This document shows positions 50,043 to 58,031 of a stretch of DNA of 64,000 bases, piece after piece. The position numbers were made by a program, and so were the translations under genes. Under the pieces are notes generated by a model. The model ran no database searches, was not told the DNA's origin, and worked only from the letters and a program-made list of their open reading frames with translations. The stretch lies in contig CP017948.1 of assembly GCA_002838185.1 (NCBI GenBank), positions 434,001 to 498,000 on the forward strand, in the 5' to 3' direction. How positions within the stretch are numbered: position 1 is the stretch's first letter; each line of letters begins with the position of its first letter. This DNA comes from Tenericutes bacterium MO-XQ. Its GTDB lineage: Bacteria > Bacillota_I > Bacilli_A > Acholeplasmatales > Acholeplasmataceae.

Positions 50043-51494
50043 ATGAAGAGAAAAGAAGATATCACAGTATTTATATCAGATTATAAATGCGCTTATATGA
50101 CACATCAAAATCAATTAAATAAATCGCTTAGTGAAGAGATTATACTTCCTGAAGGCGTGATTGTTAATGGATATATCAAAGAACCTGATATTTTTTATCA
50201 GTTGCTATTAGAAAGTATTAAACGACATGCTATTAAATTACGTAATGTCAACATTTTAATACATGATCAAAACTTATTGATTAGACATATGACTATTTCA
50301 AAAGAAGATCTTCAAAAGAAATCAATTGATCATTATTTGCATGAACAAACAGATAAAAAAGTTTATTTTCCATTTGAAAAAGCAGCAATTTCTCATTTTG
50401 TACAAGAAGAAGACGAACAAAATGTTAAAGCGATTGCGATGATTACAGATGAAGATTTACTTCATGATTATTATGATGTTTTTGAAAAACTAGGCGCAAA
50501 AGAAGTTTCATTTGATTTGCCTTCCTTATCACTTTATGAAGTATTTATGGATCAACATAAATCTAAAACAAATCAACTCATGATTGTAACGATTTATCAT
50601 AGCATGTTAGCCATTCAAATCTATGAAAATAATACACCTATTTTTCAAATGATAGAAGAATGTGATGAATCAAGAACAAATACAGTCCTTATTTTAGAAA
50701 ACTATATCGAAAGAATCGCGAATTATTACAAATATAATCTTAAAAAAGGTGAAGCAAGTATTGATGAAATCGTCATCTATAATTTGTCAGATCATCTTTT
50801 ACGATCATCAATTAAAGAAGAACTGATTCCAAAACTTAAAGATTTTAAAACATATAATTTTGATTTTGCAAAAGTTGATGGATATACAGAGAGCCTACCT
50901 AAGGGATGTTACTTACCATTTTTATCAATCAAATCTAGTAAATTAAAACTTCAAATTCCATTTGATTTTGAACTAGAGAGAATAAAAAGAGTCAACATTT
51001 TAGGTAATTATCTAATGGTTTTTGCATTTTTGATTTTCTCATCAGTAGCTTTACTTTATATTCCGTTCTATTTATTTAACGAGGATATAACAAGTGCAGA
51101 AAATACGATTCAAAGCTTAGAAAATCAATTAGATATTTTGCAAAGAGATCAAAACAATAAAGATACATATACAGATGAACAAATTCAATATAACGAAGCT
51201 TATATGACACTGATGGAAAAAGAAATGAGCTACCGCTCACATGTCAGTGATTTAATCTTAGAAACGAATGTATCAGTTTCACTCGATCATATCGATATCG
51301 ATGCTCAAACTAAGACCATAACCGTATTAGTTTCTGGAAATACGCAGCTAGATTTAAACGAATATGTCATTCGTATTTATGAATCTTATGGTATATCCAC
51401 ATATGATGATAGTCAAACCAGATGGATCATTGAAGAACCTGAAGTAGCATTTTTATCAGATGTCTTGATGGAGGTGACCATAACTTATGCGTAG
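50043..51494 (+). CDS. PilM-PilN-like fusion (GspL-like) assembly protein
   Basis: A 483-residue protein. Residues 1-315 have an actin-like (PilM) fold: ITVFISDYKCAYM, LIVTIYHSMLAIQI-type strands and a nucleotide-domain pattern. One membrane span is near 320-342 (LMVFAFLIFSSVALLYIPFY), followed by a coiled coil and a PilN-like ferredoxin domain. In T4P systems PilM and PilN are usually separate; a single chain is GspL-like. Start ATG 50043 or TTG 50040. Its 3' end overlaps the pilO-like gene by 8 nt. Confidence 0.75.
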   Translation: MKRKEDITVFISDYKCAYMTHQNQLNKSLSEEIILPEGVIVNGYIKEPDIFYQLLLESIKRHAIKLRNVNILIHDQNLLIRHMTISKEDLQKKSIDHYLHEQTDKKVYFPFEKAAISHFVQEEDEQNVKAIAMITDEDLLHDYYDVFEKLGAKEVSFDLPSLSLYEVFMDQHKSKTNQLMIVTIYHSMLAIQIYENNTPIFQMIEECDESRTNTVLILENYIERIANYYKYNLKKGEASIDEIVIYNLSDHLLRSSIKEELIPKLKDFKTYNFDFAKVDGYTESLPKGCYLPFLSIKSSKLKLQIPFDFELERIKRVNILGNYLMVFAFLIFSSVALLYIPFYLFNEDITSAENTIQSLENQLDILQRDQNNKDTYTDEQIQYNEAYMTLMEKEMSYRSHVSDLILETNVSVSLDHIDIDAQTKTITVLVSGNTQLDLNEYVIRIYESYGISTYDDSQTRWIIEEPEVAFLSDVLMEVTITYA

Positions 51495-52047
51495 ATATAA
51501 TGTTTTTGGAAAAAAGCTTTCTAAGACAAAAGCACTTCCATTGATGATTTTAGTATTTGTCGCTGTAATTGCTGGTTATTATTTGATTAGTGCTTATCAA
51601 AATCAACGACTAGATACTCTAGAACAAAGAGAAATTGAACTCAATTTACAAATTAGTCAGTTCATCAATGATCAAGAAGATATGACATATTTAGAGATTG
51701 GTGAATTAATGCCTTATCTACCATCTGAATATGATCAACAAGCCATCGATAATGATATGCTGATTGCGAAAAATGTTGCGTTATTTGAAGTGTCTGACAC
51801 ATTTAATCATACAATTTTAGATGATGTGAGTTCGCCTTTTGAAGAGTCACTTGATCCTCAAGTTAAATTTGTTAGAGTGAGTTTAAGTTTTACAGTAGAT
51901 GATCACACAAAAGCTTTATCTTTCATGGAATCAATCATCGATATGACAACCATTTATTACATTGATTCGATGCAGTTTTCATTTTTAACAGATGGAAATG
52001 TTCAAGTAGAAATGGTCATTTACACATTTTATAACGATGTAAACTAA
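51487..52047 (+). CDS. PilO-like pilus assembly protein
   Basis: A 186-residue protein: short cytoplasmic start, one span (ALPLMILVFVAVIAGYYLI), coiled coil (QRLDTLEQREIELNLQISQ) and a C-terminal ferredoxin-like domain (VRVSLSFTVDDHTKALSFM). This is the PilO/GspM plan. It pairs with the PilN part of the upstream protein in the alignment complex. Assigned from topology and position; sequence similarity is weak. Confidence 0.72.
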   Translation: MRRYNVFGKKLSKTKALPLMILVFVAVIAGYYLISAYQNQRLDTLEQREIELNLQISQFINDQEDMTYLEIGELMPYLPSEYDQQAIDNDMLIAKNVALFEVSDTFNHTILDDVSSPFEESLDPQVKFVRVSLSFTVDDHTKALSFMESIIDMTTIYYIDSMQFSFLTDGNVQVEMVIYTFYNDVN

Positions 52048-52074
52048 AAAAGTTGGACTTCGGTTCAACTTTTT
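52048..52074 (+). terminator. Terminator of the pilus operon
   Basis: AAAAGTTGGAC / GTTCAACTTTT stem capped by a UUCG tetraloop (TTCG) and T residues. Confidence 0.85.
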
Positions 52075-52136
52075 CATTTGTATAATCTTTATGATATATC
52101 ATTTTAATGATATAATACGTAATAGGAGTTGATGAT

Positions 52137-52910
52137 GTGCTTATCTATCTACAAATTGGTCCTATTACCATTGATCTTTCAATGTTAATCAGCTTTTTAA
52201 TTGGAGTGAGTTTTGGATTTTTCCTATTGCTCCTTATTTATCTTTATGCAGTCCTGAAAAGTTTAAATAAAGGTTTAAAACTAAGACATGCGGATGAAAC
52301 TGATATTGATGAAGAAGAAATCAAATGGCTCATTGATGATGCACAAGCTCAATTCAAAGATAGAGATCTTAGAAATGAAGTAGGATATGCAACACATCTT
52401 CAAAATATAGCTGCTGAGCTAACTGTGGATATTTCCAAGAAGTTTTATCCGAAATCAAAATATCCATATTTAGAACTCACCGTTGATGAGAGTCTAAACT
52501 TAGCCCATTACATTACTGATCGTATTGAAGTCTTATTACAGGGCAAAATCCTCAGAATGACTAGAGGGTTAACACTTGCTAGAATCTATGAACTCAATGA
52601 AACAAAAACAAAAATTGATCAAAACAAATTTGTTAAAGCAGCAAAAAAATATTCTAAAATAACGAAAACTGCTGTTGCGGTGATGAACGCAGTAAACCCT
52701 GTATATTGGGTTAGAAAGTTAACCAAAGAAACAGCGATGAATATAATTATGATTCGCATTGGGTTAGCAATTATAGCCATTACAGGTGAAGAAACATATA
52801 AAATTTACAGTAAGAAAGTCTTTAATGTAGAAAAGACAATAGATACTGGTGTTGATGATATTTATAACGAATTAACTCAAGACTTAGAAAAAGCGGGTGA
52901 AGAAGCGTGA
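52137..52910 (+). CDS. Membrane protein of unknown function next to ftsK
   Basis: A 257-residue protein with one N-terminal span (ISFLIGVSFGFFLLLLIYLYAVL), a long soluble acidic-basic domain and a weakly hydrophobic stretch near 210-225. No family recognised. RBS AGGAG (52124-52128) selects GTG 52137. Overlaps ftsK by 4 nt (GTGA), indicating coupled translation, so it may supply the membrane anchor that the downstream translocase lacks. Preceded by a TATAAT at about 52110. Confidence 0.7.
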   Translation: MLIYLQIGPITIDLSMLISFLIGVSFGFFLLLLIYLYAVLKSLNKGLKLRHADETDIDEEEIKWLIDDAQAQFKDRDLRNEVGYATHLQNIAAELTVDISKKFYPKSKYPYLELTVDESLNLAHYITDRIEVLLQGKILRMTRGLTLARIYELNETKTKIDQNKFVKAAKKYSKITKTAVAVMNAVNPVYWVRKLTKETAMNIIMIRIGLAIIAITGEETYKIYSKKVFNVEKTIDTGVDDIYNELTQDLEKAGEEA

Positions 52911-55006
52911 AAAAACAAAGAGAAGTTTTAGAACAACCGATTAAAAAAGATCCATTTGTTATTTTTCAGTTCGCGAAAATTGAAGGTATTAGAGGCAAAC
53001 AAGTCTATAAATCAGATCGATTTGTATCGCCTATTTTTGGTCGTCGTGTCAAAGATGTAGTTACTGTTCCATTTACAGTTAAAAACACAGGAGATACAAG
53101 AAGACGATTTGATGCTTTTAGAACGAAACACAAAATGTCAGATCAAGAAGCCATCGAAAAGTATGGCACTAAATATTACGAATTTACTAATATCGTCTCA
53201 AATAAAACAAGAGATGAAATCTTTGGTCCAACCAATTATGATGATATGAATATACCAGATGAAAAGCAAGAAGAAAAACCAAAAATCATATCACCAATTG
53301 GATCTGGTTCTAAATACCGTAAACCGGCACAAGAAAAACCAAAGGTTGATGATTTTCCATTTAAAGCTAAACCTGAAGTCAAACCTCAACCGCAGCGTCA
53401 AGTCTTTCATGCAAAACCTGAAGAAGAACAAAAGACTTATGAACCTAAAGTAGAAACTTACCAAAGAGAAAAACCTGAAAGTTCAAAACCTGTTGTTACC
53501 TCTGAGTTTGGATTTTTACAAGATCAAGAAAATCCAAGAGTCTCAGAAACAGTTCAAACACCTGCACTTGAGAAAAAACAAAATTATCAATACCCAAGTA
53601 TTTCTTTATTTTCTAAAAAAGATAGAGATACAAATGAACAACCACAATGGTTATTAGATCAAATTGATGTAATTAATGCTACATTACAACAATTTGGTAT
53701 TGAAGGTGAAGTTAAATCAAGTAAAAAAGGACCGACTGTTACACGTTATGAAATTGCGTTGGAACCTGGTGTAAATGTTAAAAGAATTTTATCAATTAGT
53801 GATAACTTAATGATGAGTCTTGCTTCTAAATCGATAAGAATCGAAGCTCCAATTCCAGGAAAACCTTTTGTTGGATTAGAAGTTCCAAATAAGAAAACAG
53901 AAATCGTCGCATTTGGTAATGTCGTCGATGACCCTCGTTTTTATAATGATAAAGAACATCCACTTAAAGTTGCACTTGGTGTGGATATTGATGGTGAAAA
54001 TATTTATGCAGACATTCAAGCAATGCCTCATGGTTTGATTGCTGGTGCTACAAATAGTGGTAAGAGTGTTTGTGTGAATACAATTTTAGTTAGTCTACTG
54101 ATTAAAAACTCACCTGAAGACTTAAAACTCATTCTTATTGACCCTAAGATGGTAGAATTAACGCCTTATAATGATTTACCTCATTTAGTGACTCCAGTCA
54201 TCACAGATGCTAAAATGGCTGCTCAAGCTTTAAATTGGGCTGTTGATGAGATGGAAAGAAGATATCAAAAATTCTCTCAAAGTAGAGCCAGAGATATCAG
54301 ATCATTTAATGATAATGTTAAGCGTGGATTAATCGATGATCCAAAAATGCCTTATATTGTTATCGTTATTGATGAGTTAGCTGACTTAATGATGGTTGCT
54401 GCTCACGAAGTAGAAGATGCTATTCAAAGAATTACCCAAAAAGCTAGAGCTGCAGGTATCCATTTATTAGTTGCGACCCAACGTCCAACAACAGATGTTG
54501 TTAAAGGTACAATTAAATCTAATATTCCAGTAAGAATTGCATTTAAAGTAGCATCATTTGTTGATTCAACAACCATTTTAGATGGTGCAGGTGCAGAAAC
54601 ATTACTTGGAAAAGGTGATATGTTATTTAAGAAATCTGATAGACCACATCGTTTACAAGGTGCATATATACCTGATGATGAAATTTATGCAGTTACAGAT
54701 TATATTAGAGAACGTTATGAACAAAGCTACATCTTTGAACATGAAGCTTTAAAACAACAAGCAGAACTTAAAGAAATTGCATCTGATGAACTCTTTGAAG
54801 ATGTTGCATATTTTGTTGTTGATTCAAATAACGCATCGATTAACAGTATTCAAAAACAATTTGAAATCGGTTTTAACCGTGCTCAAAAATTAGTAGAAAT
54901 GCTTGAGTATTATCACATTGTATCTGCTTCTCAAGGTACAAAAGCTAGAGAAGTATTGGTCAATATGAGAGAACTCAATACGATATTAGGAAAAGAAGAA
55001 AACTAG
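52907..55006 (+). CDS. ftsK: FtsK/SpoIIIE-family DNA translocase without a membrane domain
   Basis: A 699-residue protein. N-terminal 1-220 is a charged, Pro/Glu/Lys-rich linker with no membrane span. Then come the alpha/beta motor domain with Walker A GATNSGKS, Walker B IVIVIDELADLMM and RIAFKVASFVDSTTILD, and the C-terminal gamma winged helix (SINSIQKQFEIGFNRAQKLVE). It pumps DNA at cell division to clear or resolve the terminus. Canonical FtsK has four N-terminal spans; here they are missing. The start (GTG) overlaps the membrane gene upstream. Confidence 0.9.
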   Translation: MKKQREVLEQPIKKDPFVIFQFAKIEGIRGKQVYKSDRFVSPIFGRRVKDVVTVPFTVKNTGDTRRRFDAFRTKHKMSDQEAIEKYGTKYYEFTNIVSNKTRDEIFGPTNYDDMNIPDEKQEEKPKIISPIGSGSKYRKPAQEKPKVDDFPFKAKPEVKPQPQRQVFHAKPEEEQKTYEPKVETYQREKPESSKPVVTSEFGFLQDQENPRVSETVQTPALEKKQNYQYPSISLFSKKDRDTNEQPQWLLDQIDVINATLQQFGIEGEVKSSKKGPTVTRYEIALEPGVNVKRILSISDNLMMSLASKSIRIEAPIPGKPFVGLEVPNKKTEIVAFGNVVDDPRFYNDKEHPLKVALGVDIDGENIYADIQAMPHGLIAGATNSGKSVCVNTILVSLLIKNSPEDLKLILIDPKMVELTPYNDLPHLVTPVITDAKMAAQALNWAVDEMERRYQKFSQSRARDIRSFNDNVKRGLIDDPKMPYIVIVIDELADLMMVAAHEVEDAIQRITQKARAAGIHLLVATQRPTTDVVKGTIKSNIPVRIAFKVASFVDSTTILDGAGAETLLGKGDMLFKKSDRPHRLQGAYIPDDEIYAVTDYIRERYEQSYIFEHEALKQQAELKEIASDELFEDVAYFVVDSNNASINSIQKQFEIGFNRAQKLVEMLEYYHIVSASQGTKAREVLVNMRELNTILGKEEN

Positions 55007-55020
55007 AAAAGGTGAAATCT

Positions 55021-55887
55021 ATGACACTCAAAAGAGCATATATCAATTTATTTATCGCAGTCATCTTAATCATCTTCAATATATTGCTTTATGCTTTAGA
55101 CGTAAGTAGATTAAACATTGGATGGACAACAACGATTTACTGGATATCATCAGCAATCGCGCTCATATCCATAGGATTTAGTATCTTTCATTTCAGATTA
55201 AAAAAAGAAGAGATAAAGATTGAACAAATCGAAGAAGAAGATTTAGATTCAGATGATACGCCTGTTCAAACAATAAGTTTTGCACAAAAACATAAACACG
55301 AGATCCTTGATTGGGTTTCGTTTTTAAGCATTTCCATGATGCTCATTTTAATGATCTTCATGTTTTTCGTTTTACCAACAAATGTTGAAGGTAAATCGAT
55401 GGAGTCAACCCTTGTTGATGGTGAAAGAGTTTTGATGTATCATTTTAATTACACACCAGAAAGAAATGATGTTGTCATTGTACATATTACAGATCGTTAT
55501 CTAGATACATCAGGTAGACAAGTAAATCAATCTAGCGAATATAGTGACCAAGATCAAGTTTATTTTGTTAAACGCGTGGTTGCAGTTCCAGGAGATACGG
55601 TTACTTTTGAACAAATCGATCAAACAGAACATTATCATATCTTAATCAATGGTATCGTCTATCAAAATCAATATTTCCAAATCTATGAAGTCGACAATGC
55701 AGGTCGTTTAAAAATGCTCTCTTATTTAGACGCAAACAATCAATTAAGAGATCATCAATACTTTGCATTTGGAGATAATGAATCCTTTTCATATGATAGT
55801 AGGAATATTGGTGCGATTCATGAAGAAGATATGATTGGGAAAGCGATTTATAAATTATCACCTCTAGGAGGTATATCACATGGATAA
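55021..55887 (+). CDS. lepB: Signal peptidase I
   Basis: A 288-residue protein: two N-terminal spans (about 5-27 and 32-55), an acidic loop, a third span (about 104-124), then the catalytic domain with Ser in GKSMESTL and Lys in VYFVKRVVAVPGD. It removes signal peptides from exported proteins; the prophage coat precursor would be a substrate. The extra spans and acidic loop before the domain are unusual for the Gram-positive type. RBS AAGGTGA selects ATG 55021. Overlaps rbgA by 8 nt. Confidence 0.92.
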   Translation: MTLKRAYINLFIAVILIIFNILLYALDVSRLNIGWTTTIYWISSAIALISIGFSIFHFRLKKEEIKIEQIEEEDLDSDDTPVQTISFAQKHKHEILDWVSFLSISMMLILMIFMFFVLPTNVEGKSMESTLVDGERVLMYHFNYTPERNDVVIVHITDRYLDTSGRQVNQSSEYSDQDQVYFVKRVVAVPGDTVTFEQIDQTEHYHILINGIVYQNQYFQIYEVDNAGRLKMLSYLDANNQLRDHQYFAFGDNESFSYDSRNIGAIHEEDMIGKAIYKLSPLGGISHG

Positions 55888-56743
55888 AAAACTAACTGAA
55901 AAACAAATTCAGTGGTATCCAGGACATATGTTTAAGTCCTTTAGAGAAATCAAAGAGAAACTTAAACTCATGGACATGGTGATGATATTATTAGATGCGA
56001 GACTTCCATTATCATCGATGAACCCTGAAATATTAAAAACAGTGAAACACAAACCTATTTTATTATTATTTAATAAAATGGATTTAGCGGATCCTCAGAT
56101 ATTAAATAAGCATATGAGTTATTATCAATCTTTAGGGTATGAAGGCTTAAAGATTGATGCACAATCACAAATAAACACAAAAAAAATCTATGATCGTGCA
56201 AAATTGGTACTTAAAGAAAAACTAGATAGAGAAAAAGCGAAAGGCTTAAAGCCAAGACCGATTAGAACCATGATTTTAGGTATACCAAATGTTGGTAAAT
56301 CAACCCTTATTAATGCTTTATCGCAGAAAAAAGCGACGAAAACAGGAAATAAACCTGGCGTTACTAAAGCACAACAATGGATCAAGTTAGGTGATGATTT
56401 TGAGTTGTTAGACACACCTGGAGTTTTATGGCCAAAATTTGAAGATAAAAAAGTTGGATATCACCTAGCAATCACTGGCGCAATTAAAGATGATATTATA
56501 CCAATTGATGATGTATGTCATTATGCACTTGATTTCTTAAAAGCAAATTATCCTAAACGATTACTTGAAAGATATGATATCCCACTAGATATGTATGATT
56601 ATGTTTCTATGTTAGATCAAATTGGTCTTAAAAGAGGTGCATTACTCAAGGGTAATGAAATCGATTATGATCGTGTTTATCATACGATATTAACAGATAT
56701 TAGAAATAAACAACTAGGAGGTCTATCATTTGACAGCATATAA
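55880..56743 (+). CDS. rbgA: Ribosome biogenesis GTPase RbgA (YlqF)
   Basis: A 287-residue circularly permuted GTPase. The order is G4 (NKMD at about 60), G1 (GIPNVGKST at about 130), G3 (DTPGVLWP), followed by the C-terminal ANTAR-like domain. It acts in late 50S assembly. WYPGHMFKSF near the N-terminus is the family-typical WFPGHM motif. Start RBS GGAGG within lepB end; next gene rnhB overlaps by 14 nt, the normal Firmicutes pair rbgA-rnhB. Confidence 0.95.
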   Translation: MDKKLTEKQIQWYPGHMFKSFREIKEKLKLMDMVMILLDARLPLSSMNPEILKTVKHKPILLLFNKMDLADPQILNKHMSYYQSLGYEGLKIDAQSQINTKKIYDRAKLVLKEKLDREKAKGLKPRPIRTMILGIPNVGKSTLINALSQKKATKTGNKPGVTKAQQWIKLGDDFELLDTPGVLWPKFEDKKVGYHLAITGAIKDDIIPIDDVCHYALDFLKANYPKRLLERYDIPLDMYDYVSMLDQIGLKRGALLKGNEIDYDRVYHTILTDIRNKQLGGLSFDSI

Positions 56744-57383
56744 TTTATATCATTATGAAGACTTACTCTATGAAAAAGGCGTTAAATATATAGCTGGTAT
56801 TGATGAAGCTGGTAGAGGTCCTTTGGCAGGACCTGTGGTTGCAGCTGCAGTTATTTTAAAAAAGGGTGCGAAACTAGATCTTGTTGATGACTCAAAAAAA
56901 TTAACGGAAAAACAAAGAGAAAAAGCACTTGAAGAAATAAAAGAACATGCGCTTGCTATTGGTATAGGGATTGCATCTGTTGAAGAAATTGATCGTATTA
57001 ACATCTATAGAGCAGCAAGAGAAGCTATGCAATCAGCTATTAAACAATTAAAAATCAAACCAGAATTTTTACTCATTGATGCGATGCCAATGGAAATTGA
57101 TATTCCAAGTGAATCCATCATTAAGGGCGATCAAAAATCCATTAGTATTGCTGCAGCATCCATTATCGCAAAAACAACAAGAGATCAGTACATGATAGAA
57201 ATGGATAAAATCTTTCCACAGTATAACTTTAAACAACATAAGGGCTATGGTACAAAAGAACACATCGAATTGATTAAAAAATATGGATATACCCCTATTC
57301 ATAGAAAATCATATGAACCGATCAAATCGATGATTAAAGAAGAAATGAGAAAAAAGTATGAAGATCATACGCTTTTTGGATGA
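56730..57383 (+). CDS. rnhB: Ribonuclease HII
   Basis: A 217-residue enzyme with the RNase HII catalytic acid set: GIDEAGRGPLAGPV (Asp-Glu), LIDAM (Asp) and a later acid. It removes RNA from DNA-RNA hybrids and misincorporated ribonucleotides. RBS AGGAGG (56715-56720) selects TTG 56730. KGYGTKEH and HRKSY are conserved C-terminal features. Overlaps the Nudix gene by 26 nt. Confidence 0.94.
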   Translation: MTAYNLYHYEDLLYEKGVKYIAGIDEAGRGPLAGPVVAAAVILKKGAKLDLVDDSKKLTEKQREKALEEIKEHALAIGIGIASVEEIDRINIYRAAREAMQSAIKQLKIKPEFLLIDAMPMEIDIPSESIIKGDQKSISIAAASIIAKTTRDQYMIEMDKIFPQYNFKQHKGYGTKEHIELIKKYGYTPIHRKSYEPIKSMIKEEMRKKYEDHTLFG

Positions 57384-57870
57384 TCAAAACTATGATCAAA
57401 ATGATCAACTTTTTAAAAGAACTGCCGTTAGAGCAATCATCAAAAAAGATGATCAATATTTGATGATTCAAAGTCTCTTATATAAGGATATAAAGTTTCC
57501 TGGTGGTGGACAAGAACAAAATGAATCTGATATCGATACATTATATAGGGAAGTTCTAGAAGAAACAGGTCTTACGATTATTAAAGATTCTGTTAAACCT
57601 TATGGAATGATTATTGAAAAGCGTAAATCAACATTTAATGATCATGAAGTCTTTTATATGGAATCAAAATATTATACTTGTGAAATCTATGATCATATCG
57701 GTGAACAAAGATTAAGTGATTATGAAATCACCTATGATTATCAAGTGATTCACATATCATTAGATGATGCAATTATGCAAAATCAATCTCTCTTATATAA
57801 GGATACAAAAAATATACCTTGGGTTAAAAGAGAACTTACAATGTTAGAGTACTTAAAAGATGAAACATGA
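57358..57870 (+). CDS. Nudix hydrolase
   Basis: A 170-residue protein with a Nudix box GGGQEQNESDIDTLYREVLEE-T-G, matching GX5EX7REUXEEXGU with all acids. It hydrolyses nucleoside diphosphates linked to another moiety; substrate unknown. It starts inside rnhB and ends at a terminator. Also similar to 8-oxo-dGTPase-type MutT proteins, not assignable further. Confidence 0.87.
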   Translation: MKIIRFLDDQNYDQNDQLFKRTAVRAIIKKDDQYLMIQSLLYKDIKFPGGGQEQNESDIDTLYREVLEETGLTIIKDSVKPYGMIIEKRKSTFNDHEVFYMESKYYTCEIYDHIGEQRLSDYEITYDYQVIHISLDDAIMQNQSLLYKDTKNIPWVKRELTMLEYLKDET

Positions 57871-57884
57871 TTTCGTCTTTTTTC
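57857..57884 (+). terminator. Terminator of the lepB-rbgA-rnhB-nudix operon
   Basis: AAGATGAAA / TTTCGTCTT stem (one wobble), loop CATGA, T-rich tail. It overlaps the stop codon. Confidence 0.75.
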
Positions 57885-57979
57885 TTTTAGAGTAAAAACA
57901 GATATAAAACCTCTAAAATAAAATGAAAAAAAGATATATATTATATAAATATATATAAAAAAAAGCGTACTCTTTTTGC

Positions 57980-58007
57980 TTGACTTTAAAAATTTACTTA
58001 CTATAAT
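57980..58007 (+). promoter_or_regulatory. Promoter of topA
   Basis: TTGACT (57980-57985) and TATAAT (58002-58007), 16-nt spacer, preceded by an A/T-rich tract with no ORF. Confidence 0.75.
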
Positions 58008-58031
58008 AGATATGGAAACGGAAGTGTATAT

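Noticed and set aside
52907-55006. FtsK as part of a conjugative element
   Set aside because: It has the chromosomal gamma domain and is flanked by housekeeping genes; no mobile-element border is seen.
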